64,000 nucleotides of DNA. Origin: Gammaproteobacteria bacterium (GTDB lineage: Bacteria > Pseudomonadota > Gammaproteobacteria > UBA4575). Made by a program: the position numbers and the translations under genes. This document shows, in pieces, positions 44,979 to 53,766 of this stretch (its first letter is position 1; the number at the start of each line of letters is the position of its first letter). The notes under the pieces are model-generated. The model searched no databases and had not been told where the DNA came from. It saw nothing but the letters and a program-made list of their open reading frames with translations. Location of the stretch: contig JAPONM010000036.1 in the NCBI GenBank assembly GCA_026713925.1, forward strand, positions 179,344 to 243,343. Direction: 5' to 3'.

Positions 44979-45752
44979 ATGTCTGGACTTGAACCCCTCG
45001 CCGGCAAAACGGTACTTCTCACCCGCCCGCTCGCCCAGTCCCGGAACATGCTTGCATCCCTGGAGTATCACCAAGCAACGGTTGTCCGTTTTCCTTCCCT
45101 CATTATCCGTGCTCCGGAGGATACCGGGCCTGCAACAAGGGTGCTGCAAAACCTTGCGGAATACGACACGATCATTTTCAGCAGTGCTAACGCCGTACAC
45201 CATGCGATGCAGTTGCTGCGCTCACTGCACATGACTTTTTGCGCGCGGTGCATTGCGGCAATGGGGCCTGCAACCCGGACCGCCCTTGAGCACTATGGCT
45301 TGCAGGCTGATATCATGCCCGAGTCCGGATTCAGCAGCGAAGACCTGCTGGCACACGAGGGCCTGCACGGACAGAATATCCTGATCATCAGAGGAGTTGG
45401 CGGGCGCGAGCACCTTGCCCGCGAGCTTCGTGCCCGGGGGGTGCGGGTTGAAATCGCCGAGGTGTACCAGCGCCTTCGCCCGACCACACGGCCTGCACAG
45501 AACCTGTGCATCTACCCCGAGAAAAGCACTGCAGTCCTGGCCTACAGTGGCGAGTCCATGCAAAACCTGCGGGCACTGTGCACAGAGGATGAACAGGCCT
45601 GGCTGGAAAAGGCTACCCTGATTGCAGGCAGTACGCGCATCGCCCGGGACTGCACCACCATGGGCTTCACAAAAACCCCTATAATAGCTGCAAATGCCAG
45701 CGATGCCGCCATGCTTGATGCCCTGCTGGCCTGGGCCAGAGAGCAGCATTGA
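44979..45752 (+). CDS. hemD: Uroporphyrinogen-III synthase
   Basis: This enzyme closes hydroxymethylbilane into uroporphyrinogen III with inversion of ring D. It has 257 residues from the ATG at 44979, with GGTGA five bases before. A GTG at 44970 is the alternative. Sequence is poorly conserved in this family; VLLTRPLAQS, DTIIFSSANAVHHAM and LIIRGVGGREHLARELRARG are recognisable, and position between hemC and hemX supports it. A 49-base gap separates it from hemC. Confidence 0.9.
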   Translation: MSGLEPLAGKTVLLTRPLAQSRNMLASLEYHQATVVRFPSLIIRAPEDTGPATRVLQNLAEYDTIIFSSANAVHHAMQLLRSLHMTFCARCIAAMGPATRTALEHYGLQADIMPESGFSSEDLLAHEGLHGQNILIIRGVGGREHLARELRARGVRVEIAEVYQRLRPTTRPAQNLCIYPEKSTAVLAYSGESMQNLRALCTEDEQAWLEKATLIAGSTRIARDCTTMGFTKTPIIAANASDAAMLDALLAWAREQH

Positions 45753-45770
45753 CGACCAGTACGCAAGACT

Positions 45771-46856
45771 ATGGAAACCAAGCAAGCACCGACACCCCCC
45801 AAGCCTGCACCGGACGACACGAAAGCACGAGGCGCGAGGAGCCTGCATGCGGGTCTGATTTTTTCAACCCTGGTCGGGCTTTTGCTGCTGGCCGGAGGCG
45901 GCGCAGGATACTATGCCTGGCTTGAACTGAACAAGCGTCTCGACCAGGCCGCAGTGGGCCGTCAGTCCATTGCCCATGACATTGCCACCATTGACGAGAG
46001 TGCGAAATTCCAAAACTTCAAACAGGAACTGCAGGAACAGGTGGCGATACTGGACCGAACACTGACCGGGCTGGCAGAGCAGGTGGAACAACAGGCTGGC
46101 AGGCAGGAAAACCTCCGGGAATTCATAGAAGAAACCCTTACCCGGGTCAACCGCAGCCAGTTTGGCTGGGGACTCAAAGAGGCGCTGCATGTCCTGCACA
46201 TCGCCAACCACCGATTACGCATTGAACGCGACATTGAAGGCGCCGTCACGGCCCTGGACACGGCCAGTTCACGTCTGCACGAACTCAACGACCCGCGCCT
46301 TTTACCGGTACGCGAATCGATTTCCATACAGATCGGCAAACTCAAAAAGATTCCCGACCCGGACTGGGTGGGGATCAGCCTGCAGTTCAACAACCTTTTG
46401 GCCGGCATGAGGCCGATCAGTGATGATCCCGTGCCTCCGCACGATGCTGCGCCCGAGCCACACAGTGCGAATCGTGATGAAGGTGAGCTGCCGGCATGGA
46501 AACGGCTGATGGAGAATGTGAAAGACTCCGTGAACCGCTCCGTCACCATCACCCGCAAGGACCAAAAGTCAAAAGTATTTGTCAGTCACCAGGAAAGGCA
46601 GTATGCCTACGAATTTTTGCGCACCCGGCTGCTCGCAGCGAAATACGCCCTTGCAAGTCGGGACGATGAAAGTTACCACCTCGAGCTTGAGGCGGCCCTT
46701 GCGTGGCTGCGAACCACGGATTTCCTGACAGACACTGGCGGTCTCAGCGATGAACTCGACAAGTTGAACGCCATCAACCTCGAACCGGAACTGCCAGATA
46801 TCAGCAAACCCGCCGCCCTTCTTGCCGAGTTCCTGGAGACAATCGAGAACCTTTAA
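45771..46856 (+). CDS. hemX: HemX membrane protein
   Basis: This 361-residue inner-membrane protein has one N-terminal helix (about 27-49) and a periplasmic coiled-coil and helical domain (FGWGLKEALHVLHIANHRLRI). Family members are often annotated as uroporphyrinogen-III methyltransferase, but the SAM methyltransferase domain is absent here. Its role in tetrapyrrole metabolism is unknown. It lies between hemD and hemY with the hemY start directly at its stop. Confidence 0.9.
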   Translation: METKQAPTPPKPAPDDTKARGARSLHAGLIFSTLVGLLLLAGGGAGYYAWLELNKRLDQAAVGRQSIAHDIATIDESAKFQNFKQELQEQVAILDRTLTGLAEQVEQQAGRQENLREFIEETLTRVNRSQFGWGLKEALHVLHIANHRLRIERDIEGAVTALDTASSRLHELNDPRLLPVRESISIQIGKLKKIPDPDWVGISLQFNNLLAGMRPISDDPVPPHDAAPEPHSANRDEGELPAWKRLMENVKDSVNRSVTITRKDQKSKVFVSHQERQYAYEFLRTRLLAAKYALASRDDESYHLELEAALAWLRTTDFLTDTGGLSDELDKLNAINLEPELPDISKPAALLAEFLETIENL

Positions 46857-48050
46857 ATGCTGCGCGCACTGTTATTGCTTGTCTTGTTCCTGATCCTCTT
46901 TGCCGGGATTGTACTGTATGTCATGCAGGCTCCCGGCCTTGCAATTTTCACGTATGGCGACATTACCATTGAATTGCCCCTGGTCGTGTTCGTCATCGGT
47001 GCATGTATCGGGTTTGCGGTGCTGTACCTGTTGTTGCGTCTGCTGGGCCTGGTGTTTCATGCACCCACGCGAATCCAGGCAGCACAGTCCCGGCACAGGC
47101 AGCGCAAGGCGGACCAGGACACCCGAAAGGGCCTGACCCGGTTTGTTTCAGGTGACTGGGCCCAGTCGGAAAAACTGCTGGCACGTGCAGCAGAACATGC
47201 GGTCAGCCCGTACATCAACTACCTGTGGGCCGCGAAGGCTGCACAGCAATCCGGCAATGATGGCATGCGTGACCACTACCTCGACCAGGCAAAAAACTGC
47301 ATGACTGAAAAGCAGCAGGCCGCTCTGGACATACTGCATGCGGAACTTCTGCTGGGACAGGGCCAGCCTGAACAGGTACTGGCATGTATCGAGCCGCACA
47401 GCGGGAAAATCCGCAACAACTCCAAAATAGCAGGCTTGATTGCCGGGGCCTATGCACAGCTGCAGGACTGGCAGCAGCTTGCCCGCATCATACCGGACCT
47501 GAAAAAAAACCAGGACGTTGACCCCGCTACGCGGGAGAGGATCCAGGAAAGCGCTGTACGAGGCCTGCTTGAGGCGGTCCGAAAAGGAGAGACTGCCGAG
47601 GACATTGAACATCTGGGCGCACGGCACAAGGATATCATCGAGGCCGATGATGCACTGGCCGTTGCCTATGCCGAGGCACTTCGCGACGAGGGCAGACTGC
47701 GGGCCGCGGCCGCACTGGCTGTCGACATCCTGAACAGCCGGTGGAATACCGGGCTGGTCCGCCTGTATGGCCTGCTGGAGCATGCAAACGCCACCCGCGC
47801 ACTCCATCAGGCAGAACAGTGGATCAAAGAGCACGATCAGGATGCCACGTTGCACCTGACCCTGGGGCGCCTGTGCAAACACGCACAACTCTGGGGCAAG
47901 GCCAAAAGCTATCTTGAATCAAGCCTGAGTCGAGAGCCCTTGCCCGAAACGTATGCCGAGCTTGCCGCCTTGCATGAACATCTCGATGAGACCGAGGACG
48001 CGCACCGGTGTGCAAAAAAGGGGCTGGAACTGACTGCCCGGGCACCATGA
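46857..48050 (+). CDS. hemY: HemY TPR membrane protein
   Basis: This 397-residue inner-membrane protein has two N-terminal helices (about 1-20 and 38-62) followed by a TPR-type repeat domain. QADQDTRKG-like HemY_N sequence (RKADQDTRKGLTRFVSGDW) precedes EKLLARAAEH. It is the proteobacterial HemY, not the protoporphyrinogen oxidase of the same name in Bacillus. It appears to act late in heme supply, by unknown means. It begins one base after the hemX stop. Confidence 0.93.
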   Translation: MLRALLLLVLFLILFAGIVLYVMQAPGLAIFTYGDITIELPLVVFVIGACIGFAVLYLLLRLLGLVFHAPTRIQAAQSRHRQRKADQDTRKGLTRFVSGDWAQSEKLLARAAEHAVSPYINYLWAAKAAQQSGNDGMRDHYLDQAKNCMTEKQQAALDILHAELLLGQGQPEQVLACIEPHSGKIRNNSKIAGLIAGAYAQLQDWQQLARIIPDLKKNQDVDPATRERIQESAVRGLLEAVRKGETAEDIEHLGARHKDIIEADDALAVAYAEALRDEGRLRAAAALAVDILNSRWNTGLVRLYGLLEHANATRALHQAEQWIKEHDQDATLHLTLGRLCKHAQLWGKAKSYLESSLSREPLPETYAELAALHEHLDETEDAHRCAKKGLELTARAP

Positions 48051-48124
48051 ACGCTGCCAGCTTGAACAGTGCCACTGACATACGTATTCTGCACCATGAA
48101 CCATTCACCGTCTGACTGCAAGCC

Positions 48125-48613
48125 ATGCTGATTCGCATACTGATAGCGGCATCCCTGTTACTTCTGCTTTGGGTACTGCTGTCTGGCCACATGGATATCC
48201 TGTTGCTGGGCCTTGGCCTGGGGAGCTGCCTGTTTGTTGCCTGGCTAGTACACAGGCTCGCACTGACTGACCGGAATTTCAACACAATGAAGCTCAGTTT
48301 CAACCTGCCGAGATTCCTGCCCTGGTTTTTTCTGGAAGTATTTCGCTCCAACCTGAATGTCAGCTGGAAAATCCTGCATCCGAAGCTGCCGATTTCTCCC
48401 AACAAAAGCATTGTGTCCACAGCACACCTCAATGACACGGCCAAGACCACGTATGCAAACTGCATCACATTGACTCCCGGCACATACACCTTGAACACTG
48501 ATGACGAGTCCATTGAAGTACATTCGCTCACAACAGAAATAGCAGAGAGCCTGCAGCAGGGAGAAATGAAAAAGCGTATCTCCGCCCTTCAGAACTGGCC
48601 CGGCACCTCCTGA
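48125..48613 (+). CDS. mrpE: Mrp antiporter subunit E
   Basis: MrpE is one of the accessory membrane subunits of the multisubunit Na+(K+)/H+ antiporter. The 162 residues have N-terminal helices (LLLLWVLLSG; ILLLGLGLGSCLFVAWLVH) and a cytoplasmic part with TLTPGTYTLNTDDESIEVHS, a family hallmark. It begins a ten-gene set read in one direction with short gaps. About 75 bases separate it from hemY, so a separate promoter is likely. Confidence 0.9.
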   Translation: MLIRILIAASLLLLLWVLLSGHMDILLLGLGLGSCLFVAWLVHRLALTDRNFNTMKLSFNLPRFLPWFFLEVFRSNLNVSWKILHPKLPISPNKSIVSTAHLNDTAKTTYANCITLTPGTYTLNTDDESIEVHSLTTEIAESLQQGEMKKRISALQNWPGTS

Positions 48614-48629
48614 TCAGCCGTCAATTCAC

Positions 48630-48899
48630 ATGTTTGCAGTCACATTCATCGCCATCCTGATCGTCATGTTTTTTCTGCTGATCCGTGTGGCGCTCGGACC
48701 AACCATTTTCGACCGCATCCTGGCCGTCAACACGTTTGGTACCGCAATCGTGCTGCTGATTGCGCTGTTCGGGTTTCTGGTCGAGCGTCCGGACTTCCTG
48801 GATATCGCACTGCTCTATGCGCTGACCAATTTCATCTCCACGATTGCAGTACTGAAACTGTTTCGATACCGGAGCCTGGGCAAGGCTGTAGATAAATAA
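48630..48899 (+). CDS. mrpF: Mrp antiporter subunit F
   Basis: This 89-residue membrane protein has three helices. The signature RVALGPTIFDRILAVNTFGT and the later DIALLYALTNFISTIAVLK identify MrpF (MnhF). It starts 16 bases after mrpE. Along with MrpG it is a small structural subunit of the antiporter. Confidence 0.93.
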   Translation: MFAVTFIAILIVMFFLLIRVALGPTIFDRILAVNTFGTAIVLLIALFGFLVERPDFLDIALLYALTNFISTIAVLKLFRYRSLGKAVDK

Positions 48900-48914
48900 G
48901 ATGAGGGTTCGGGC

Positions 48915-49223
48915 ATGTTCATAGTAAGCTGGATACTGCTTGTACTGGGCAGTGCATTCTGCCTGATCGGCACCCTGGGGCTCATGCGCCTGCCCGATTT
49001 CTATTCCCGGGTACATGCAGCCTCGATCATCGACAGCCTAGGTACAATACTGGTCTTGCTGGGCCTGCTTACACAGACACAGGACTTGCTGGTCATCGCA
49101 AAACTGATACTGATCCTGCTGTTCATGATGCTGACAGGTCCGACTGCAGTACATGCCCTGGCACACACTGCTGTGCTCAACGAAAATGACCCTGAATCGG
49201 AGTCGCCCCGCAAGCAGGCCTAA
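48915..49223 (+). CDS. mrpG: Mrp antiporter subunit G
   Basis: This 102-residue membrane protein has three helices. The family signature GTLGLMRLPDFYSRVHAAS and the end GPTAVHALAHTA are clear. It is the third small subunit. The start of the following gene lies 13 bases beyond its stop. Confidence 0.94.
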   Translation: MFIVSWILLVLGSAFCLIGTLGLMRLPDFYSRVHAASIIDSLGTILVLLGLLTQTQDLLVIAKLILILLFMMLTGPTAVHALAHTAVLNENDPESESPRKQA

Positions 49224-49236
49224 CCGTCAAGAGCCC

Positions 49237-49779
49237 ATGGACATCGCAACTATCGTCAATTTCTCCCTGCTGACACTGATGATCCTCATTGTGGTGGTAT
49301 TAATACGCCTGCAAAGCCTGCTGGCCATCGCATTGTCCAGCGGCATCTACAGCCTGCTTTCAGCCGGACTGTTCGTAACCATGGACGCAGTTGACGTGGC
49401 GTTCACCGAGGCGGCGGTAGGGGCCGGGATCACCACCGTGCTGCTGTTGGGGGCTATTGCCGTCACAGGCCGCAAACAGACCGTCAGCAGGCACGGAAGA
49501 TTCCTGCCTCTGGCTGTCATCACCATCACCGGTGCGGCGCTGATTTACGGTACCTTGGACATGCCGCCATTTGGCGACCCCGGCGCCCCGATTCATACTC
49601 ATGTCGCCCCGCATTACCTCACGCAGAGCGCTGAGGAAATCGGCATCCCCAACGTCGTCACGTCTGTCCTGGCAAGCTACCGGGGCTACGACACGCTGGG
49701 AGAAGTCATCGTGATCTTCACGGCTGCAGTCGGTGTGCTGCTGCTGCTTGGAAGGACAACTGGAAGCGGGCGCAAATAA
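49237..49779 (+). CDS. DUF4040 subunit (MrpA C-terminal / MbhD-E type)
   Basis: This 180-residue membrane protein corresponds to the C-terminal part of MrpA, which in archaeal Mbh/Mrp complexes is encoded by separate MbhD and MbhE genes. SLLAIALSSGIYSLLSAGLFV with DAVDVAFTEAAVGAGITTVLLLGAIAV is the DUF4040 pattern, and VLASYRGYDTLGEVIVIFTAAVGVLLLLG the MbhE-like end. The ATG at 49237 is used; an earlier start would overlap mrpG by 70 bases. No NuoL-like N-terminal part is fused, so MrpA is split in this operon. Confidence 0.88.
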   Translation: MDIATIVNFSLLTLMILIVVVLIRLQSLLAIALSSGIYSLLSAGLFVTMDAVDVAFTEAAVGAGITTVLLLGAIAVTGRKQTVSRHGRFLPLAVITITGAALIYGTLDMPPFGDPGAPIHTHVAPHYLTQSAEEIGIPNVVTSVLASYRGYDTLGEVIVIFTAAVGVLLLLGRTTGSGRK

Positions 49780-50201
49780 TGGATACCAGTGCAGGCCTGA
49801 TATTACGCGAGGTATGCAAGATCATCATCCCCGCCGTATTGCTGTTCGCCCTGTATGTGCAGTTCCACGGAGAGTACGGACCGGGCGGCGGCTTCCAGGC
49901 AGGCGTCATTTTTGCTGCGGCCGTAATCCTGTACGCACTCGTATACGGCAGGCACAAGGCCCAGCGCATCCTGCCCTTAGCTACCGTCCGGGTATACATT
50001 GCCGCAGGGGTACTGCTGTATTCGGGTGTGGGTGTTGCAACGATGCTGCGGGGTGGAACCTTTCTCGACTACAACGTGCTGCTGCACAGCCCCCAGCACG
50101 CCCAGCACCTGGGGATCTTCCTGATTGAACTGGGAGTGGGCATAACGGTTGCCGCCGTCATGATTACGATTTTTTACGTACTGGACGAGTTCTGCGAGTA
50201 G
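49779..50201 (+). CDS. mrpB: Mrp antiporter subunit B
   Basis: This 140-residue membrane protein has four helices. EYGPGGGFQAGVIFAAAVILYA is the MnhB signature, and GTFLDYNVL followed by QHLGIFLIELGVGITV supports it. Its start overlaps the stop of the DUF4040 gene by one base (TAATG), indicating coupled translation. Confidence 0.94.
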   Translation: MDTSAGLILREVCKIIIPAVLLFALYVQFHGEYGPGGGFQAGVIFAAAVILYALVYGRHKAQRILPLATVRVYIAAGVLLYSGVGVATMLRGGTFLDYNVLLHSPQHAQHLGIFLIELGVGITVAAVMITIFYVLDEFCE

Positions 50202-50204
50202 CCG

Positions 50205-50564
50205 GTGATTGAAGGATATTTCAATTACTGGGTCGTCATCATCCTGATGATGATGGGGTTTTACATCGTCATCTCCGACTCCAACCTGATCAAGAAAATC
50301 ATCGGACTGAATATATTCCAGACCTCGGTATTCGTGCTGTTCATCTCCATGAGCAAGGTAAAAGGCGGCACCGCACCCATACTCACCGACGAGGCAAGCG
50401 TATACTCCAACCCCCTGCCGCATGTCCTGATCCTGACTGCAATCGTGGTAGGCGTTTCAACCACTGCACTGGGACTTGCCCTCGTTGCCAAAATTCACCG
50501 GGCCTACGGCACCGTGGACGAAACCCTGATTCACGGACAGGATGACATTCAGGACGAAACCTAG
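50205..50564 (+). CDS. mrpC: Mrp antiporter subunit C
   Basis: This 119-residue protein is related to NuoK. MGFYIVISDSNLIKKIIGLNIFQTSV and DPLPH-like NPLPHVLILTAIVVGVSTTALGLAL are the MnhC signature. It begins with GTG directly after mrpB and shares its last base with the start of the next gene. Confidence 0.93.
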   Translation: MIEGYFNYWVVIILMMMGFYIVISDSNLIKKIIGLNIFQTSVFVLFISMSKVKGGTAPILTDEASVYSNPLPHVLILTAIVVGVSTTALGLALVAKIHRAYGTVDETLIHGQDDIQDET

Positions 50565-52042
50565 TGCTGGATCACCTTCCCGCGTTACAAGTCATCATCC
50601 CCCTGATCAGCGCACCCGTGTGCATGCTGGTCACCCGTGCAAGCTGGGCCTGGCTGCTGGCGACTGCCGTAAGCATCGCCTCATTTGTCATGGCCCTGCT
50701 ACTGGCACGCGAGGTGTCCGTACATGGTGTGCTGTCCTATCACCTGGGTGGCTGGGTACCCCCCCTGGGGATTGAATACCGGATTGATCATTTAAGTGCA
50801 TATGTACTGATCATCGTCAGTGCAACCGCCAGCATCACCATGCTGGCCGCACGCAAGAGCATCGAACAGGAAGTTTCCCGCGAGAAATCCGGCCTGTTTT
50901 ATTCTGCCTACCTGCTGTGCCTGACCGGCCTGCTAGGCATCGCTGCAACCGGGGATGCTTTCAATATATTTGTATTCCTGGAAATCAGTTCCCTTTCGTC
51001 CTATGCACTGATCGCAATGGGCCGGGACCGCAGGGCTCTGACATCCGCATACCAGTACCTGATCATGGGGACGATCGGTGCCACGTTCATTTTGATCGGC
51101 GTTGGCCTGCTGTACATGCTTACCGGAACCCTGAACATCCTGGACCTGCAGCAAAAAATCCCGGGCATCACCGGTTCCAGAACGCTGCATGCCGCATTTG
51201 CCTTTCTCACCGCAGGAATTTCATTGAAACTTGCCCTGTTCCCCCTGCATCTGTGGCTTCCCAATGCCTACGCGTACGCACCCTCGATGATCACCGTGTT
51301 CCTGTCCGCTACAGCGACCAAGGTTTCCCTGTATCTGCTGTTCCGGTTCTTCTTTGGCCTGTTTCCCCCGGAGGTCTCCTTCGAGTCATTCCATCTGGGC
51401 AGGATCCTGCTGCCCCTGTCCATTGTCGCCATCCTTACCGCCTCCTTTGTTGCGATTTTCCAGGACAATATCAAACGCATGCTGGCCTATTCCAGTGTAG
51501 CCCAGATCGGGTATATGACCCTGGGAATCAGCCTGGCTTCCAAGGAAGGCAGCATTGCCAGCATGGTATATTTGCTGAATCACGCACTGATCAAGGGTGG
51601 TCTGTTTCTGGCCATGGCGTGCATCGTATTCCGGATCAACTCGGTGCAACTCGAAGATTTTGCGGGCCTGGGCAGGCGCATGCCCTGGACCATGGCGGCA
51701 ATTGTGCTCCTGGGCCTGGGGTTGATCGGCGTCCCGCTTACTGCAGGGTTCATCAGCAAGTGGTATGTACTGTCTGCGGCCATCGAACAGGGCCACTGGC
51801 TGGGCGCAGTGGTGGTAGTAGGCGGATCCCTGCTGGCCATCCTGTACATCTGGAAAATTATCGAACAGGCCTATTTCAGAACTCCAGTGAAAGTCGCCTT
51901 ACACACCTCTGCAATTCGGGAAGCACCCTTGGCAATGCTGATCCCCCTTTGGGTGCTGGTTGCAGGCAACTTCTATCTTGGCCTGAACACATCATTCAGC
52001 TATAACTTTGCAAGCACAGCTATCCATGCAATCTTCCCCTAA
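50564..52042 (+). CDS. mrpD: Mrp antiporter subunit D (first copy)
   Basis: This is a 492-residue proton-pumping-type subunit related to NuoL/M/N, with about 14 helices. The key charged residues are present: the glutamate in FNIFVFLEISSLSSYAL, the lysine in AGISLKLALFPLHLWLP and a second in SATATKVSLYLL. This copy most resembles true MrpD. It starts with GTG overlapping the mrpC stop by one base. Confidence 0.94.
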   Translation: MLDHLPALQVIIPLISAPVCMLVTRASWAWLLATAVSIASFVMALLLAREVSVHGVLSYHLGGWVPPLGIEYRIDHLSAYVLIIVSATASITMLAARKSIEQEVSREKSGLFYSAYLLCLTGLLGIAATGDAFNIFVFLEISSLSSYALIAMGRDRRALTSAYQYLIMGTIGATFILIGVGLLYMLTGTLNILDLQQKIPGITGSRTLHAAFAFLTAGISLKLALFPLHLWLPNAYAYAPSMITVFLSATATKVSLYLLFRFFFGLFPPEVSFESFHLGRILLPLSIVAILTASFVAIFQDNIKRMLAYSSVAQIGYMTLGISLASKEGSIASMVYLLNHALIKGGLFLAMACIVFRINSVQLEDFAGLGRRMPWTMAAIVLLGLGLIGVPLTAGFISKWYVLSAAIEQGHWLGAVVVVGGSLLAILYIWKIIEQAYFRTPVKVALHTSAIREAPLAMLIPLWVLVAGNFYLGLNTSFSYNFASTAIHAIFP

Positions 52043-52045
52043 GTG

Positions 52046-53515
52046 ATGATGCAATTTCTCGAGCACCTTGAACTGGCCATCCTGATTCCCCTGCTCGGAG
52101 GGATATTCGTACTTGCCTTCCATAGCCGGCCGAGGCTGCGCGAGGCCAGCTCGATTCTCGCTGGCGTTCTCCTGTTCCTGTACATCACCCAGTTGCTTGG
52201 CCTCGATCCAGCGCAGGACCATTTGCGAACCCTGCTGGAAATTTCTCCAGGACTTTCCATTGCCTTTCACCTGGAGCCACTCGGACTAGTCTTTGCATTG
52301 CTTGCATCCGGACTGTGGGTCATCACCACGGTCTACTCGATCGGCTACCTGAACGGCAATGCCGAGAAAAACCAGACCCGGTTTTACCTGTTCTTTGCCA
52401 TGTCGATTGCATCAGCCATGGGCATCGCCCTTGCAGCCAACCTGTTTACGCTGTTCATTTTTTATGAAACCCTGACCCTGTGTACCTACCCGCTGGTGAC
52501 ACACAAGCAAACCTCGGAAGCACAAAGCGGGGGGCGCATCTACCTGGGCGTCCTACTTGGCACATCGATCATGTTTTTCCTGAGTGCCCTGGTCATTACC
52601 TGGATCCAGGCAGGCACCCTGGATTTCGTGTCCGGCGGTATTCTGGAAGGCAAGCTCGGAGGAACTGCATCGGTACTGCTGTTCACCCTGTTCATGCTTG
52701 GAATCGGCAAGGCGGCCCTGATGCCGTTTCACCGATGGCTGCCGGCTGCCATGGTAGCCCCTACCCCGGTCAGCGCGCTGCTGCATGCCGTTGCTGTGGT
52801 CAAGGCCGGTGTATTCTCCGTGCTGAAGATTTCCGTGTATGTCTTCGGAATAGACTTCATCGCTGAACAGGATGCATCAGTCTGGGTGCTGTGGCTGGCA
52901 GTCGCCACCATGCTGATCGCTTCAGTGATTGCACTGAGCAAGGATAACCTGAAAGCACGCCTAGCCTATTCCACTATCAGCCAACTCTCGTATATCGTTA
53001 TCGGAGCGGCACTGGCCTGGCCGGCGGCAGCCCTGGGTGGAGCCCTGCATATCGTTACGCATGCTTTTGGCAAGATCACGTTGTTTTTTTGTGCTGGAGC
53101 AATCTACACTGCAACGAAATGCACACATGTCAGCCAGTTCAATGGCCTGGGACACAAGATGCCGTTTACATTCGCCGCGTATCTGCTCGGGGCATTAAGC
53201 GTGATCGGTTTACCTCCGTTCGCAGGCAGCTGGAGCAAGTGGCTGCTGGTTGAAGGCAGTGCCAGCACCCAGCACTACATCGTGCTTGGCGCTTTCGGGC
53301 TGAGCACCCTGTTGAACTGCGCCTATCTTCTGCCCGTGGCCCTGCGCGCGTTCTTCAAGCCGCCTAGTCCCGATGTGGCCGCGGCCGGTCCTGGAATCAG
53401 GGAAGCTCCCCTGGCATGCCTGATCCCGCTGTGCGCGACCGCTGCAGGTACCGTGCTGCTATTTTTCTACATACAGCCCCTTTATGATTTTCTTTACCCC
53501 GTTTTCAACCCATGA
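52046..53515 (+). CDS. MrpD-like antiporter subunit (second copy)
   Basis: This is a second NuoL/M/N-type membrane subunit, about 489 residues. Conserved charges are Glu in LFIFYETLTLCTYPL and Lys in GIGKAALMPFHRWLP and HAVAVVKAGVFS. GTG, ATG and ATG codons at 52043, 52046 and 52049 are all possible starts; I took the first ATG. It is followed by a small two-helix gene whose ATG overlaps its stop. Confidence 0.9.
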   Translation: MMQFLEHLELAILIPLLGGIFVLAFHSRPRLREASSILAGVLLFLYITQLLGLDPAQDHLRTLLEISPGLSIAFHLEPLGLVFALLASGLWVITTVYSIGYLNGNAEKNQTRFYLFFAMSIASAMGIALAANLFTLFIFYETLTLCTYPLVTHKQTSEAQSGGRIYLGVLLGTSIMFFLSALVITWIQAGTLDFVSGGILEGKLGGTASVLLFTLFMLGIGKAALMPFHRWLPAAMVAPTPVSALLHAVAVVKAGVFSVLKISVYVFGIDFIAEQDASVWVLWLAVATMLIASVIALSKDNLKARLAYSTISQLSYIVIGAALAWPAAALGGALHIVTHAFGKITLFFCAGAIYTATKCTHVSQFNGLGHKMPFTFAAYLLGALSVIGLPPFAGSWSKWLLVEGSASTQHYIVLGAFGLSTLLNCAYLLPVALRAFFKPPSPDVAAAGPGIREAPLACLIPLCATAAGTVLLFFYIQPLYDFLYPVFNP

Positions 53516-53766
53516 ACACTCCGGAAAAAAGATACTGGCTGGACAAATCCGGTAACGTCAACCGACTTGTGTATGGCCTGTATGCGCTGTGCACCGTATT
53601 GATCCTGCTCGATTTTCTCTACCACAAACATACAAACTTTCCGTTTGAAAACTGGTTCGGTTTTTTTGCCTGGTTCGGCTTCATAGCATGCGTCGCCCTG
53701 GTGCTGCTGGCCAAGCAAATGAGGAAAATCGTGAAACGGAACGAGGAATACTACGGTGATCACTAA
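53512..53766 (+). CDS. Small membrane protein of the antiporter operon
   Basis: This 84-residue protein has two hydrophobic helices (about 19-37 and 47-67) and a basic C-terminal end (KQMRKIVKRNEEYYGDH). Its start overlaps the preceding stop by four bases, and its end overlaps the next start by eleven, so it is translationally locked into the operon. No named Mrp subunit fits. It is probably an accessory subunit specific to this operon type. Confidence 0.8.
   Translation: MNTPEKRYWLDKSGNVNRLVYGLYALCTVLILLDFLYHKHTNFPFENWFGFFAWFGFIACVALVLLAKQMRKIVKRNEEYYGDH

Noticed and set aside
45771..46856. HemX as a uroporphyrinogen-III methyltransferase
   Set aside because: Databases often use that name for the family, but no SAM-binding methyltransferase motifs are present.
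50917..52005. Open frame of 362 codons in another frame of the first mrpD copy
   Set aside because: The protein is Pro/Arg/His-rich nonsense without membrane segments, while the mrpD frame is intact.
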